Shown here one piece after another: positions 24,757 through 32,547 of a stretch of DNA of 47,331 nucleotides (position 1 is the stretch's first letter; every line of letters begins with the position of its first letter). The translations under genes were made by a program, and so were the position numbers. This stretch comes from Collinsella aerofaciens (GTDB lineage Bacteria > Actinomycetota > Coriobacteriia > Coriobacteriales > Coriobacteriaceae). The DNA is taken from assembly GCA_021639365.1 (NCBI GenBank), contig JAJXHK010000013.1:1-47331 (forward strand), read 5' to 3'. A model generated the notes under the pieces. That model was not told the DNA's origin. It was given only the letters and a program-made list of their open reading frames with translations, and ran no database searches.

Positions 24757-24799
24757 GGACAGGTTTATTTTGGCAGGTTTTATCTGGGCAAACGCCGAA
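24756..24799 (+). repeat. 44-bp intergenic repeat, copy 1
   Basis: It starts GGGACAGGTTTATTTTGGCA and is almost identical to 34125-34168. Both copies are followed by a hairpin of different sequence and begin inside or next to ACCTGCCA/TGGCAGGT palindromes. Confidence 0.7.
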
Positions 24800-24801
24800 T
24801 T

Positions 24802-24836
24802 CGCCGTGAAGGGATCGCTCTCTTCACGGCGTTTTT
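24802..24836 (+). terminator. Terminator of the HAD gene
   Basis: CGCCGTGAAG (24802-24811) pairs perfectly with CTTCACGGCG (24822-24831), followed by TTTTT. Confidence 0.9.
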
Positions 24837-24962
24837 CTTTTAAGCGGCCTCACGGTCCTTCTGATGGTTGTCGAGAGAGGGTGAATTGAAGCGCCCCCGC
24901 ACGCTCCATGCTACAATCGCGGCCATGCCCCACAACTACATCTGCCTTCGAAAGGAGCCTAC

Positions 24963-25970
24963 GTGGCGAACGCCATCGATCAGCTCACGGACCGCGTGCT
25001 CGTGCTCGGCCGCCTCACCATCGTCCGCCGCGCCATTACTGCCGTGGCGGTCACCATTTCCGCCGTTCTCCAGACATTTCTGATCCAGGCGTTCATTCAG
25101 CCCGCCGATCTGCTTCCGAGCGGTCTTACCGGCGTCGCGGTCCTGCTCGATCGCGTTACCTCGCTGGGCGGCGTTCACATCGACATCTCGCTCGGTATGC
25201 TCGCGCTCAACATCCCCGTGGCGCTCCTATGCTGGAGCGGCATTAGCAAGCGCTTCGTCATCTTCTCGATGATGCAGGTCGTGCTCTCGTCGCTGTTCCT
25301 CAACATATTTCACTTCGCACCGTTTTTGGGCGACAAGATCATGCTCATCATTTTTGGCGGCGTGGTCTCGGGTCTGGGCGCTGCCATCGCGCTCAAGTCC
25401 GGCGCATCCACCGGCGGTACCGACTTTATCGCGCTGTGGGTTTCCAACCACACCGGCAAGACCATCTGGGGCGTCATCTTTGGCTTTAACTGTTTTATCC
25501 TGGCGATCTTTGGTTTTATGTTTGGCTGGGACAAGGCGGCGTACTCCATCGTGTTCCAGTTTATTTCGACCAAGACCATCGACAGCTTCTACCGCCGCTA
25601 CGACCGCGTGACGCTGCAGATCACGACGCGCAAGGCCGACGAGGTCATGACCGCCTATGTTGACCATTTTCAGCATGGCATTAGCTGCGCTGAGGTCATC
25701 GGCGGATACAGCCGTGAAAAGATGTACCTGCTGCACGCCGTTGTCTCGACCTACGAGAGTCAGGACATTATCAAGCTGGTGTGCGACATTGATCCCGGCG
25801 CCGTGATCAATGTGTTCCACACGCTCAACTTTGTGGGCGGCTGGTGGGGCGGTCATGTCGACGAGCCCATGCCCACGGCCGTTCCCGATCCCGACAAGCC
25901 CGCACGCATGGCCAGCAGGCAGGCGCGCCTCAGCGAGCAGGACAGCCTGCAGCAGGACGACGGCAAGTAA
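24963..25970 (+). CDS. YitT family membrane protein (DUF2179)
   Basis: The 335-residue protein has about five to six membrane helices in its first 210 residues, including the typical QAFIQPADLLPSGLTGVAVLL and SGASTGGTDFIALW segments. A cytoplasmic DUF2179 domain covers about 215-290 (VTLQITTRKADEVMTAYVD, HGISCAEVIGGYS). The last 45 residues are polar and disordered-looking. The family is widespread and its role is unclear; transport of small anions or amino acids has been suggested. GTG 24963 follows AAGGAG. It has no visible link to the sugar genes apart from position. Confidence 0.88.
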   Translation: MANAIDQLTDRVLVLGRLTIVRRAITAVAVTISAVLQTFLIQAFIQPADLLPSGLTGVAVLLDRVTSLGGVHIDISLGMLALNIPVALLCWSGISKRFVIFSMMQVVLSSLFLNIFHFAPFLGDKIMLIIFGGVVSGLGAAIALKSGASTGGTDFIALWVSNHTGKTIWGVIFGFNCFILAIFGFMFGWDKAAYSIVFQFISTKTIDSFYRRYDRVTLQITTRKADEVMTAYVDHFQHGISCAEVIGGYSREKMYLLHAVVSTYESQDIIKLVCDIDPGAVINVFHTLNFVGGWWGGHVDEPMPTAVPDPDKPARMASRQARLSEQDSLQQDDGK

Positions 25971-26024
25971 GGATTTGCTGTATGTGGTGTATCGTTTTAT
26001 CAATATGAGGTAACATGAAACTAG

Positions 26025-26037
26025 ACGTTATATACGT
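26025..26037. promoter_or_regulatory. ACGTTATA operator before gntR2
   Basis: ACGT-TATAT-ACGT forms an interrupted palindrome 37 bp before the gntR2 start. Its core is the reverse complement of TATAACGT found at the EamA and SIS4 promoters. Autoregulation by GntR2 is likely. Confidence 0.5.
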
Positions 26038-26074
26038 ATTAGTTATTTCAATATTTCGATAAGAGTGATTAGAT

Positions 26075-26794
26075 ATGCCTGCGCCCAAAAATGCACCGCT
26101 TTACCAGCAGATTTACGACGAGATCAAGGATGCGATCGAGAAAGGTGTTTATGCACCCAAGGAGCGTATTCCGTCCGAGCTCGAGCTAGCCGAGCAGTAC
26201 GAGGTGAGCCGAATTACGGTGCGTCGCGCCGTCGAGGAGCTGTGCTCCGATGGCTACCTGGTTAAGCAGCAGGGCCGTGGCACCTTTGTTTCCACGCCGC
26301 ACATCAATCGCCAGTTTCACGCCTCGACGCTGCAGACGTTTACCGCGCTGTGTGCCGGCAACGGCATGAAGGCCGGTGCGCACGTGATCGATCGCCAGAT
26401 TGTGCCGGCGCGCCAAAACGAGATGGAGTTCTTTGGCCTGCAGAAGGATGCGCTGCTGCTGCACATCAAGCGCGTGCGTACTGCCGACGGCGAGCCCATC
26501 TTTGAAGAGAACATCTTTGTGCCGTTTGACGCCTACCGTGAGCTGTTGACGGCCGATCTTGAGGACAAGTCGATTTTTGCCGAGGTCGAGCGTGTTGGCG
26601 GAACGCCGATTGTCTCGGTTGGCTACCGCACGGTCGAGGCCGTTCGCGCCAACGCCGAGCAGGCCGCCGAGCTGGGCATTGCTCCGCACGATCCGCTGCT
26701 CAACCTGCGCGCCGGCTTTATCGGTCCCAACGACGAGCCGGTTCTGATGGGTAAGCAGTACTACGTGGGATCGCGCTACGTTATGGTCATGTAA
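26075..26794 (+). CDS. GntR/HutC family transcriptional regulator (gntR2)
   Basis: A 239-residue regulator. The winged helix spans about 5-72 (RIPSELELAEQYEVSRITVRRAVEEL, then GYLVKQQGRGTFV), followed by a UTRA effector domain (about 85-235). It has no attached target gene. An interrupted ACGTTATATACGT palindrome lies just upstream, and the same core appears at the EamA, PTS1 and SIS4 promoters. GntR2 is therefore the best candidate for a regulator acting across the island, though GntR4 (38506) could also recognise these sites. The ribosome site before ATG 26075 is weak. Element B follows the stop. Confidence 0.9.
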   Translation: MPAPKNAPLYQQIYDEIKDAIEKGVYAPKERIPSELELAEQYEVSRITVRRAVEELCSDGYLVKQQGRGTFVSTPHINRQFHASTLQTFTALCAGNGMKAGAHVIDRQIVPARQNEMEFFGLQKDALLLHIKRVRTADGEPIFEENIFVPFDAYRELLTADLEDKSIFAEVERVGGTPIVSVGYRTVEAVRANAEQAAELGIAPHDPLLNLRAGFIGPNDEPVLMGKQYYVGSRYVMVM

Positions 26795-26795
26795 G

Positions 26796-26943
26796 TTACG
26801 CGGTTTTACCAAACCGCGTAACGGCTCGACGCTGCAAACGCCCCTAAGCGGCAATCTGACGTTCAATCGTCGGTCGCGTACCGAAGTACGCTTCCCTCCT
26901 CTTTCACGTCACCTTGCTCACTTAGGGGCGTTTTCGCTGACTT
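26796..26943. repeat. Structured intergenic element, copy B
   Basis: In order: hairpin TTACGCGGTTT-TACC-AAACCGCGTAA (26796-26821); CGACGCTGC (26827-26835); left arm 26836-26848; CAATCTGACGTTCAAT (26852-26867); inner hairpin GCGTAC-CGAA-GTACGC; TTTCACGTCACCTTG; right arm 26921-26933 (perfect 13-bp match to the left arm); TCGCTGACTT (26934-26943). It fills most of the 330-bp gap between gntR2 and recQ. Confidence 0.7.
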
Positions 26944-26980
26944 ATGCTCAACCAGCGACGTTTCCGCGCTTGTCAAGATA

Positions 26981-27032
26981 GTCATTGGGGACGTTCTTAA
27001 ACGGCCAGTCATTCAAGAACGTCCCCAACGAC
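26981..27032. repeat. REP-like palindrome GTCATTGGGGACGTTCTT
   Basis: 26981-26998 pairs with 27015-27032 at 17 of 18 positions, including a perfect 14-bp TTGGGGACGTTCTT core. There is no T-run. It lies between element B and the recQ start. Confidence 0.65.
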
Positions 27033-27124
27033 TACCCGTAGAATGAGCGTGGCTGAGAGCCGGGCGACGCCGGTCCGCGTGGCGGCGTATAATCGGCGGC
27101 AGATGATTCTGACGTTAGGAAACC

Positions 27125-29098
27125 ATGACCGATAGCATGCAGCAGATGGCGCTCGACACGCTCGGCGCCTATTTTGGCTACACCTCGTTTCGCCCGGGAC
27201 AGGATCGCATGGTGGATGCGATCCTTGCCGGCCGCGATGCGCTCGGCGTTATGCCCACAGGCGCCGGCAAGTCCATTTGCTACCAGGTGCCTGCGCTCAT
27301 GCTGCCCGGCATCACCTTTGTGGTGAGCCCGTTGCTGTCGCTTATGGAGGACCAGACCCGCGCACTGCTCGCGGCGGGTGCGCGACCCAGCTATCTCAAC
27401 TCCAGCCTTACGCCGGCTCAGCAAAATACCGTGCTCAAACGTGCTCGTGAGGGGCGCTACCAGCTTATGTACGTGGCGCCCGAGCGCCTGCTCGAGCCGC
27501 GCTTTTTAGCCTTTGCGCAGGAAGCTGCGGCCGAAGGCGGCATCGGCGTGCCGCTCGTGGCCATTGACGAGGCCCACTGCGTGAGCCAGTGGGGCCAGGA
27601 TTTCCGCCCCGCCTATCTGCAGATTCGCGAGTTCATCGATTCCCTGCCGCGGCGCCCCATCGTGGCGGCCTTTACCGCTACGGCGACCGAGCGCGTGCGC
27701 ACGGACATTCAGCAGATGCTCGGCCTGCAAAACCCTGCGACGGTGGTGACGGGCTTCGATCGCAAGAACCTCTACTTTGGTTGCGAGGAGATGGGCGACA
27801 AGGCCAAGGCCGCCTGGGTGCGCGACTACGTGATCGCGCATTCGAGCGAGAGCGGCATCGTGTATTGCTCGACCCGCAAGACGGTCGATGCACTGGCAAG
27901 CGATCTTGCCGAAGCGCTGGGCCCCAGCGGCATTCGCGTTGGCCGCTACCATGCCGGTATGGGTAATGACGCCCGCCGCCAGAGCCAGCGCGCCTTTATC
28001 GACGACGATATTCAGGTGATGGTTGCCACCAACGCCTTTGGCATGGGCATCGACAAGCCCAACGTGCGCTACGTGATCCACAACAACGTGCCCGAGAGCA
28101 TCGAGGCATACTACCAAGAGGCGGGCCGCGCCGGCCGTGACGGCGACCCGGCCAGCTGCCACCTGCTGTGGAACGGCAACGATTTCCGTATGCGCCGCTT
28201 TTTGATCGACCGCGGCGATGCGGCCGACGAGGCGCTCGACGACGAACAGCGCGCGTGGGCGCTCCAGAACCGTTACCGCCTGCTCAGCCAGATGGAGGGC
28301 TACTGCAATACCACCGGTTGCCTGCGCGAATACATGCTGCGCTACTTTGGCGACGAGGCCGCGGCCGAGCATGCGGCTGCGGGCGGCGCCGCCACGGACG
28401 ACGCCGAGGGCTGCGGCAACTGTAGCAACTGCCTCACGCAGTTCGAGGTCGAGGACGTCACCGATATGGCCCGCGCCGCCGTGCGCTACGTCGCCACGCG
28501 CCCCATGCGCTTTGGCAAGTCGCTCATCGCCGACGTGCTCCACGGCGGCAACACCGAGCGCATTCGCCAGATGCATCTGGATCAGGACCGTGGCTATGGT
28601 GAGCTGTCGAGCGAATCGGTTGGGCGCATCAAGGACATCATCGGCCAGCTGTGCGGCCGCGGTTATTTGGCTACCTCGCAGGGGCAGTACCCGGTCGTGG
28701 GGCTGGGCCCGCGTGCCGGCGAGGTCGAGGACGAGGCCTTTGCCTTTACCGTTAAGCGCCGCGCGTCCAAGCGCAAGGCGTCGGCGCGCGCCCGTCGTGC
28801 TGTGGACCTGCTGCGCGAGGAGGCCGAGCTGGACCAGCGTCCGCGCGTGGGCGACGACGCCGAGCTGTTCGAGCGCCTGCGGGCACTCCGCAAGGAGATC
28901 TCGACCGAGCTCGAGATGGCGCCGTACATGGTTTTCTCCGACAAGGCCCTGCGCGGCCTGTGCCGCCAGCGTCCGCAGACGCGCGACGAGCTTATCCAGG
29001 TCAACGGCATCGGCGAGAAAAAGGCCGACAGCTTTGGCGATCAGTTTATGGCGGCAATTGAAGAGTTTGAATCCGAGCACGCACGGGATGGAGCGTAG
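27125..29098 (+). CDS. recQ: ATP-dependent DNA helicase RecQ
   Basis: A 3'-5' helicase for recombination and replication repair, 657 residues. The superfamily 2 core has MPTGAGKSICYQ near 41-52, the DEAH box IDEAHCVSQWGQDFRP near 145-160, FTATAT and the motif VI region YYQEAGRAGRDG near 318-329. The RecQ C-terminal zinc site uses Cys in YCNTTGC and CGNCSNC, separated by an Ala-rich insert longer than usual. A winged helix follows, and a C-terminal HRDC domain (about 570-650) includes LIQVNGIGEKKADSFG. The ATG at 27125 follows TTAGGAA. The next gene, gntR3, starts 3 bp after the stop and so may be co-transcribed with recQ, an odd pairing. Confidence 0.95.
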   Translation: MTDSMQQMALDTLGAYFGYTSFRPGQDRMVDAILAGRDALGVMPTGAGKSICYQVPALMLPGITFVVSPLLSLMEDQTRALLAAGARPSYLNSSLTPAQQNTVLKRAREGRYQLMYVAPERLLEPRFLAFAQEAAAEGGIGVPLVAIDEAHCVSQWGQDFRPAYLQIREFIDSLPRRPIVAAFTATATERVRTDIQQMLGLQNPATVVTGFDRKNLYFGCEEMGDKAKAAWVRDYVIAHSSESGIVYCSTRKTVDALASDLAEALGPSGIRVGRYHAGMGNDARRQSQRAFIDDDIQVMVATNAFGMGIDKPNVRYVIHNNVPESIEAYYQEAGRAGRDGDPASCHLLWNGNDFRMRRFLIDRGDAADEALDDEQRAWALQNRYRLLSQMEGYCNTTGCLREYMLRYFGDEAAAEHAAAGGAATDDAEGCGNCSNCLTQFEVEDVTDMARAAVRYVATRPMRFGKSLIADVLHGGNTERIRQMHLDQDRGYGELSSESVGRIKDIIGQLCGRGYLATSQGQYPVVGLGPRAGEVEDEAFAFTVKRRASKRKASARARRAVDLLREEAELDQRPRVGDDAELFERLRALRKEISTELEMAPYMVFSDKALRGLCRQRPQTRDELIQVNGIGEKKADSFGDQFMAAIEEFESEHARDGA

Positions 29099-29101
29099 AC
29101 G

Positions 29102-29866
29102 ATGGCGACTGAGATCAAAACCGAGCGTGCCGAGCGTGCTGACGTGCCCGCCGTTCCGCTGTATCAGCAGGTCATGGATGACCTAAAGGGCGAGATCGCG
29201 CGCGGCGTGTACGCTGCCGGCTCGCGTATTCCTTCCGAGATGGAGCTCGCGAAGTCCTACGGCGTGGGGCGCGTCACCGTGCGTCGCGCCATCGAGGAGC
29301 TGTCGCGTGCGGGGTATCTCAACCGCCAGCAGGGGAGGGGCACCTTTGTGTGTGCGCCCAAGCTCAAGCGCAAGATTGTCCAGAAGGGTGACGTCCAGAG
29401 CTTTACTGAGGGTTGTGCTGCCAACGACATGGTGCCGGGTGCGCGTCTGGTGTCGCGCACGGTGGTCGCGGCGACGCACGAGGATGCGGCGTTCTTTGGC
29501 GTGGAGCCCGGCTGCGAGCTTATCGTGGTCGAGCGCGTGCGCACGGCCGACGGCATCCCCGTCATGCTCGAGAACAACGCCTTTGTGCTCGCCGACCATC
29601 CCTACTTGCAGACGCTGGCCGATAAGGACCTCACCGATAACTCAATCTTTGCGCTCGTTGCCGAGCACTCGGGCCGCGCGCCGCTCAAGTCCGACCCCTG
29701 CACCGTGGAGATTGCGCTTGCCGATGCTCAGGCGGCCCCGCTGCTGGAGGTGCCGGTCGGCGAGCCGCTCTTCTATATGGAGGCGTACTTTACCGATGCG
29801 GACGAGCAGCCCTTGCTGCTCGGGCGCCAGAAGATAGTGGGCTCGCGCTACGTCTTCGACATCTAA
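29102..29866 (+). CDS. GntR/HutC family transcriptional regulator (gntR3)
   Basis: A 254-residue regulator with a 15-residue extension, a winged helix (about 18-88; RIPSEMELAKSYGVGRVTVRRAI, then GYLNRQQGRGTFV) and a UTRA domain (about 100-250). It is close to GntR2 in sequence style. It sits directly upstream of SIS3, and the 144-bp gap contains two identical ATAGAACAACATAGAAC boxes, so it most likely represses SIS3 and responds to its substrate. It lies 3 bp after recQ and may be transcribed from the recQ promoter. Confidence 0.9.
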   Translation: MATEIKTERAERADVPAVPLYQQVMDDLKGEIARGVYAAGSRIPSEMELAKSYGVGRVTVRRAIEELSRAGYLNRQQGRGTFVCAPKLKRKIVQKGDVQSFTEGCAANDMVPGARLVSRTVVAATHEDAAFFGVEPGCELIVVERVRTADGIPVMLENNAFVLADHPYLQTLADKDLTDNSIFALVAEHSGRAPLKSDPCTVEIALADAQAAPLLEVPVGEPLFYMEAYFTDADEQPLLLGRQKIVGSRYVFDI

Positions 29867-29875
29867 CGTCCACAG

Positions 29876-29892
29876 ATAGAACAACATAGAAC
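29876..29892 (+). promoter_or_regulatory. ATAGAAC double box 1, SIS3 promoter
   Basis: ATAGAACAACATAGAAC contains two ATAGAAC units 10 bp apart. It lies upstream of the likely -35 and is repeated exactly at 29938-29954. Confidence 0.6.
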
Positions 29893-29909
29893 AAATTTGC
29901 TGAGATGCC

Positions 29910-29938
29910 TTCACGGGCGTTGTTACACGTGCTATAAA
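29910..29938 (+). promoter_or_regulatory. Putative SIS3 promoter
   Basis: TTCACG (29910-29915) and TATAAA (29933-29938) are spaced 17 bp. The -35 is weak. The second operator box begins at the end of the -10 hexamer. Confidence 0.4.
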
Positions 29939-29954
29939 TAGAACAACATAGAAC
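29938..29954 (+). promoter_or_regulatory. ATAGAAC double box 2, SIS3 promoter
   Basis: An exact copy of 29876-29892, 62 bp downstream and covering the expected transcription start. Two boxes flanking a promoter would allow repression by looping. Confidence 0.6.
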
Positions 29955-30010
29955 GACCGCAGGTACGGGCTGTCGCCGTTCAAAGCCGCCCCACAAGGAG
30001 GAACATCAGG

Positions 30011-30979
30011 ATGAACGCACATGATCTGATTCAGGAAATTATCGAGCGCAAGGGCAAGATTGAGAACGTCTTTTGGATCGCCTGCGGCGGTTCGATGATC
30101 GACCTGATGCCGGCCAACGAGCTGCTCAAGCGCGAGGCCACCACGTTTACCTCGACGGTCTACACGGCACGCGAGTTTTGCCTGATGGCCCCCAAGAGCC
30201 TAGGGCCGAAGTCGCTCGTTATTGCCTGCAGCCACAGCGGCAACACGCAGGAGGTCGTCGACGGCTGCGAGATGGCGCTGGCCGCCGGCGCCGAGGTCGT
30301 TGCCCTCACCGACTGCGAGGGCTCCAAGATCGACAACGGTAAGTGGACCACCTGGGTCTACCCCTGGGGCGAGGGCGTGTCGCAGGCCGAGGTGCCTCAG
30401 GGCATCGGCGCTCTGATCGCCGCCGAGCTGCTCGACCAGCAGGAATGCTACGAGGCGCTCGCCGACATGTACGAGGGCCTCAAGCAGATGGATGCGCTGC
30501 TGCCCGCCGCCCGCGAGAAGGTCAACGCCGAGCTGGGCGCCCGCTTTGCCGAGCTCTGCCAGCAGCACAAGTTCTTCTATATTCTGGGCTCCGGCCCCAA
30601 CTTTAGCCAGACCTACGCCATGGCCATCTGTTCGCTCATGGAGATGCAGTGGCAGCACTGCTGCTACATCCACTCCGGCGAGTATTTCCACGGTCCCTTC
30701 GAGGCCACCGAGCCCGGCGTGTTCTACTTTGTGCAGCTTGGCGCGGGCGAGTGCCGCCCCATGGAGGAGCGCGCTCTTGCGTTCCTCAACACGCACACCG
30801 ATACAGTCATGGTGCTCGATGCGCTCGAGTACGGTGTGGGCGAAGTGCCTGCCAGCGTGCGTTCGTTCCTGGAGCCGATCTTCTTCTACAACATGAGCTG
30901 CGAGCTGCGCGCCGCCCGCGGCAAGGTCTTCGACCACAGCCCCGAGGTTCGTCGCTACATGGGCATCGAACAGTACTAA
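30011..30979 (+). CDS. SIS-domain sugar-amine-6-phosphate deglycase (SIS3)
   Basis: A 322-residue two-SIS-domain protein. CGGSMIDLMPA (25-35) and CSHSGNTQE (73-81) are the phosphate loops, and SGEYFHGPFE (222-231) has the likely catalytic Glu224. Of the four paralogues, its second loop CSHSGNT is closest to classic FrlB. The C-terminus RRYMGIEQY is shorter than in the others. No PTS genes adjoin it, so its substrate must come through PTS1, PTS2 or another transporter. AAGGAGGAAC precedes the ATG. Control by GntR3 through the ATAGAAC boxes is inferred. Confidence 0.88.
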   Translation: MNAHDLIQEIIERKGKIENVFWIACGGSMIDLMPANELLKREATTFTSTVYTAREFCLMAPKSLGPKSLVIACSHSGNTQEVVDGCEMALAAGAEVVALTDCEGSKIDNGKWTTWVYPWGEGVSQAEVPQGIGALIAAELLDQQECYEALADMYEGLKQMDALLPAAREKVNAELGARFAELCQQHKFFYILGSGPNFSQTYAMAICSLMEMQWQHCCYIHSGEYFHGPFEATEPGVFYFVQLGAGECRPMEERALAFLNTHTDTVMVLDALEYGVGEVPASVRSFLEPIFFYNMSCELRAARGKVFDHSPEVRRYMGIEQY

Positions 30980-31002
30980 TATACCGGGAATAACCTCTCA
31001 CG

Positions 31003-31034
31003 ACGGGGTCTGCGCTGCGCGCGGGCCCCGTTTT
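31003..31034 (+). terminator. Terminator of SIS3
   Basis: ACGGGGTC pairs with GGCCCCGT through one G-U pair, with an inner GC-rich stem, ending in TTTT at 31031-31034. Confidence 0.75.
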
Positions 31035-31074
31035 GCGTTGTGGCGGCCGGATTCGTGTCTGCGCGAAAACGAAG

Positions 31075-31246
31075 GTGAATACTTTTCCGCGAAGTGAACG
31101 ACCTATTTTGGACCCCCGAAGCATCCACACTTTTTGACGCCAAAACTGCAGGAAAAACTCGGTGAAACCGCAGGAAACGGCGTCTGAAAAGTGTCGATGC
31201 TTCGGGGGCTCGTTTTTACTCGTTCACTTCGCGGAAAAGTATTCAC
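31075..31246. repeat. 172-bp element with perfect 27-bp inverted ends
   Basis: 31075-31101 (GTGAATACTTTTCCGCGAAG and onward) is the exact reverse complement of 31220-31246. A second, imperfect inner stem pairs CCCCCGAAGCATC near 31112 with GATGCTTCGGGGG near 31195, so the whole element can fold into one long hairpin. There is no open frame. It fills the 379-bp gap between convergent SIS3 and ldh together with their terminators. Confidence 0.7.
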
Positions 31247-31274
31247 ATTCGATTCGCAAGGGCACTGCGTGAGT

Positions 31275-31315
31275 CAAAAAAGCGGGCCGTGCCGGGGATT
31301 TCCGGCGCGGCCCGC
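31275..31315 (-). terminator. Terminator of the lactate dehydrogenase-type gene
   Basis: On the minus strand, GCGGGCCGCGCC pairs with GGCACGGCCCGC (one mismatch) and is followed by TTTTTT. Confidence 0.9.
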
Positions 31316-31358
31316 TTGGCATCGCGTTTAGATTCGCAAGGTTGCGGCAGCCAGCGGC

Positions 31359-32336
31359 CTACTTTGCGTCGTAGGCCTCGGCGTCCCACCAGTCGAGCTG
31401 GGCGATGTTGTCGCGGATGTGCTGGCAGCTCTTGTGGAAGCCCTCGAGCTCGTACTCGGACAGGTCGAGCGTGTAGACCTCCTCGACGCCCCCGGCGCCG
31501 ATCACGCACGGCAGGGAGGTAAAGATGCCCTCCTCGCCATACTGGCCGGTTATGAGCGTGGAGGCGGAAAGCACGGCGTGCTCGTTGTGCAGCACGGCGG
31601 CGCAGACGCGCGCGGCGGAGTTGGCGACGGCGTACTCGGTGCACTGCTTGCCCTGGTAGGTCACATAGCCGCCCTTGCGCGCGAGCTCCTCGACCTCCAT
31701 GTGGTCAAAGGCGTACTTGTCGGGGTTCTCGGCCTGAAGCTCGTTGAGACTCTTGCCGGCGATGGTCGCGGCCTTAAAGGCGGCCAGCTGGCTAAAGCCG
31801 TGCTCGCCGATCATGTAGGCGTCGATAGACTTGGGGCTCACGCCGACCTTCTTGGAGATCTCGGTGCGCAGGCGGGCAGAGTCCAGACCGCAGCCCGAGC
31901 CGATGATCTTCTTGGGATCGTAGCCGGTCAGGTGCCACAGCTCGGTGCATACGACGTCGCAGGGGTTGGAGATGCTCACGAAGATGCCGTCGAAGTCGGC
32001 GTCGACGATGCGTTTGGCAAAGGTGCGGGCGGCGTCGGTGGTAAAGAACAGCTCACCGTCACGGTTGCCGGCGGCCAGCGCGACCTTGCCGGCAGCGTTG
32101 ACGATGACGTCGCAGCAGGCAAGCTCCTCGTAGTGGTCGTAGCAGTTGACGATCTTGGTGTTATACGGGACAAACGAAAGGGAGTCGCGCAGGTCCTGGA
32201 CCTCGGACGTCACCTTGGCCTCGTTGATATCGCACAGGTACAGCTCATCGGCAATGCCCTGCATGAGCAGGCTGTTGGCGACATGTGCTCCTACGTGGCC
32301 CTGGCCGACCACACCGATTTTACGCGTCTGGTACAT
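31359..32336 (-). CDS. L-lactate / L-2-hydroxyacid dehydrogenase
   Basis: An NAD-dependent enzyme of the LDH/MDH family, 325 residues. The NAD fold starts GVVGQGHVGAH (8-18), and ISNPCDV, LDSARLR with the substrate Arg, and the catalytic GEHG follow. The substrate loop (AAGKVALAAGNRDGELF) differs from standard LDH and MDH. The late segment ELARKGGYVTYQGKQCTEYAVANSA resembles L-2-hydroxyisocaproate dehydrogenases, so a branched 2-oxoacid rather than pyruvate is possible. ATG at 32336 is preceded on the minus strand by GAAAGGATA; upstream in-frame codons run into the metA-side spacer and are not likely used. It has its own terminator and is divergent from metA. Confidence 0.82.
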   Translation of the reverse strand: MYQTRKIGVVGQGHVGAHVANSLLMQGIADELYLCDINEAKVTSEVQDLRDSLSFVPYNTKIVNCYDHYEELACCDVIVNAAGKVALAAGNRDGELFFTTDAARTFAKRIVDADFDGIFVSISNPCDVVCTELWHLTGYDPKKIIGSGCGLDSARLRTEISKKVGVSPKSIDAYMIGEHGFSQLAAFKAATIAGKSLNELQAENPDKYAFDHMEVEELARKGGYVTYQGKQCTEYAVANSAARVCAAVLHNEHAVLSASTLITGQYGEEGIFTSLPCVIGAGGVEEVYTLDLSEYELEGFHKSCQHIRDNIAQLDWWDAEAYDAK

Positions 32337-32547
32337 ATATGTATCCTTTCGGCCGAGTTTTTCGCGTCGAACCATTGTAGCGTCCAGCTGCCACTTTGCT
32401 AGACTAAAGCGCCGTAGATTTTTGGCACATGCCTTAATCTCTACTTTTGGAGTGATTTGGGCCGCTGGCGGCATCGCTGGGCGATGTGCTCGCGCGGATG
32501 GGGCCGCTCGTTGTACCATAGCTGCAACTGACTCGTAAGGAGCATCC

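Noticed and set aside
27506..29080. A 524-codon minus-strand frame opposite recQ.
   Set aside because: RecQ motifs on the plus strand are complete; the reverse frame is a shadow of strong codon bias.
31419..32402. A 327-codon plus-strand frame with Val/Gly/Leu-rich sequence opposite the lactate dehydrogenase gene.
   Set aside because: The minus strand encodes an intact dehydrogenase with its own ribosome site and terminator; the Gly/Val/Asp-rich antisense frame resembles no protein.
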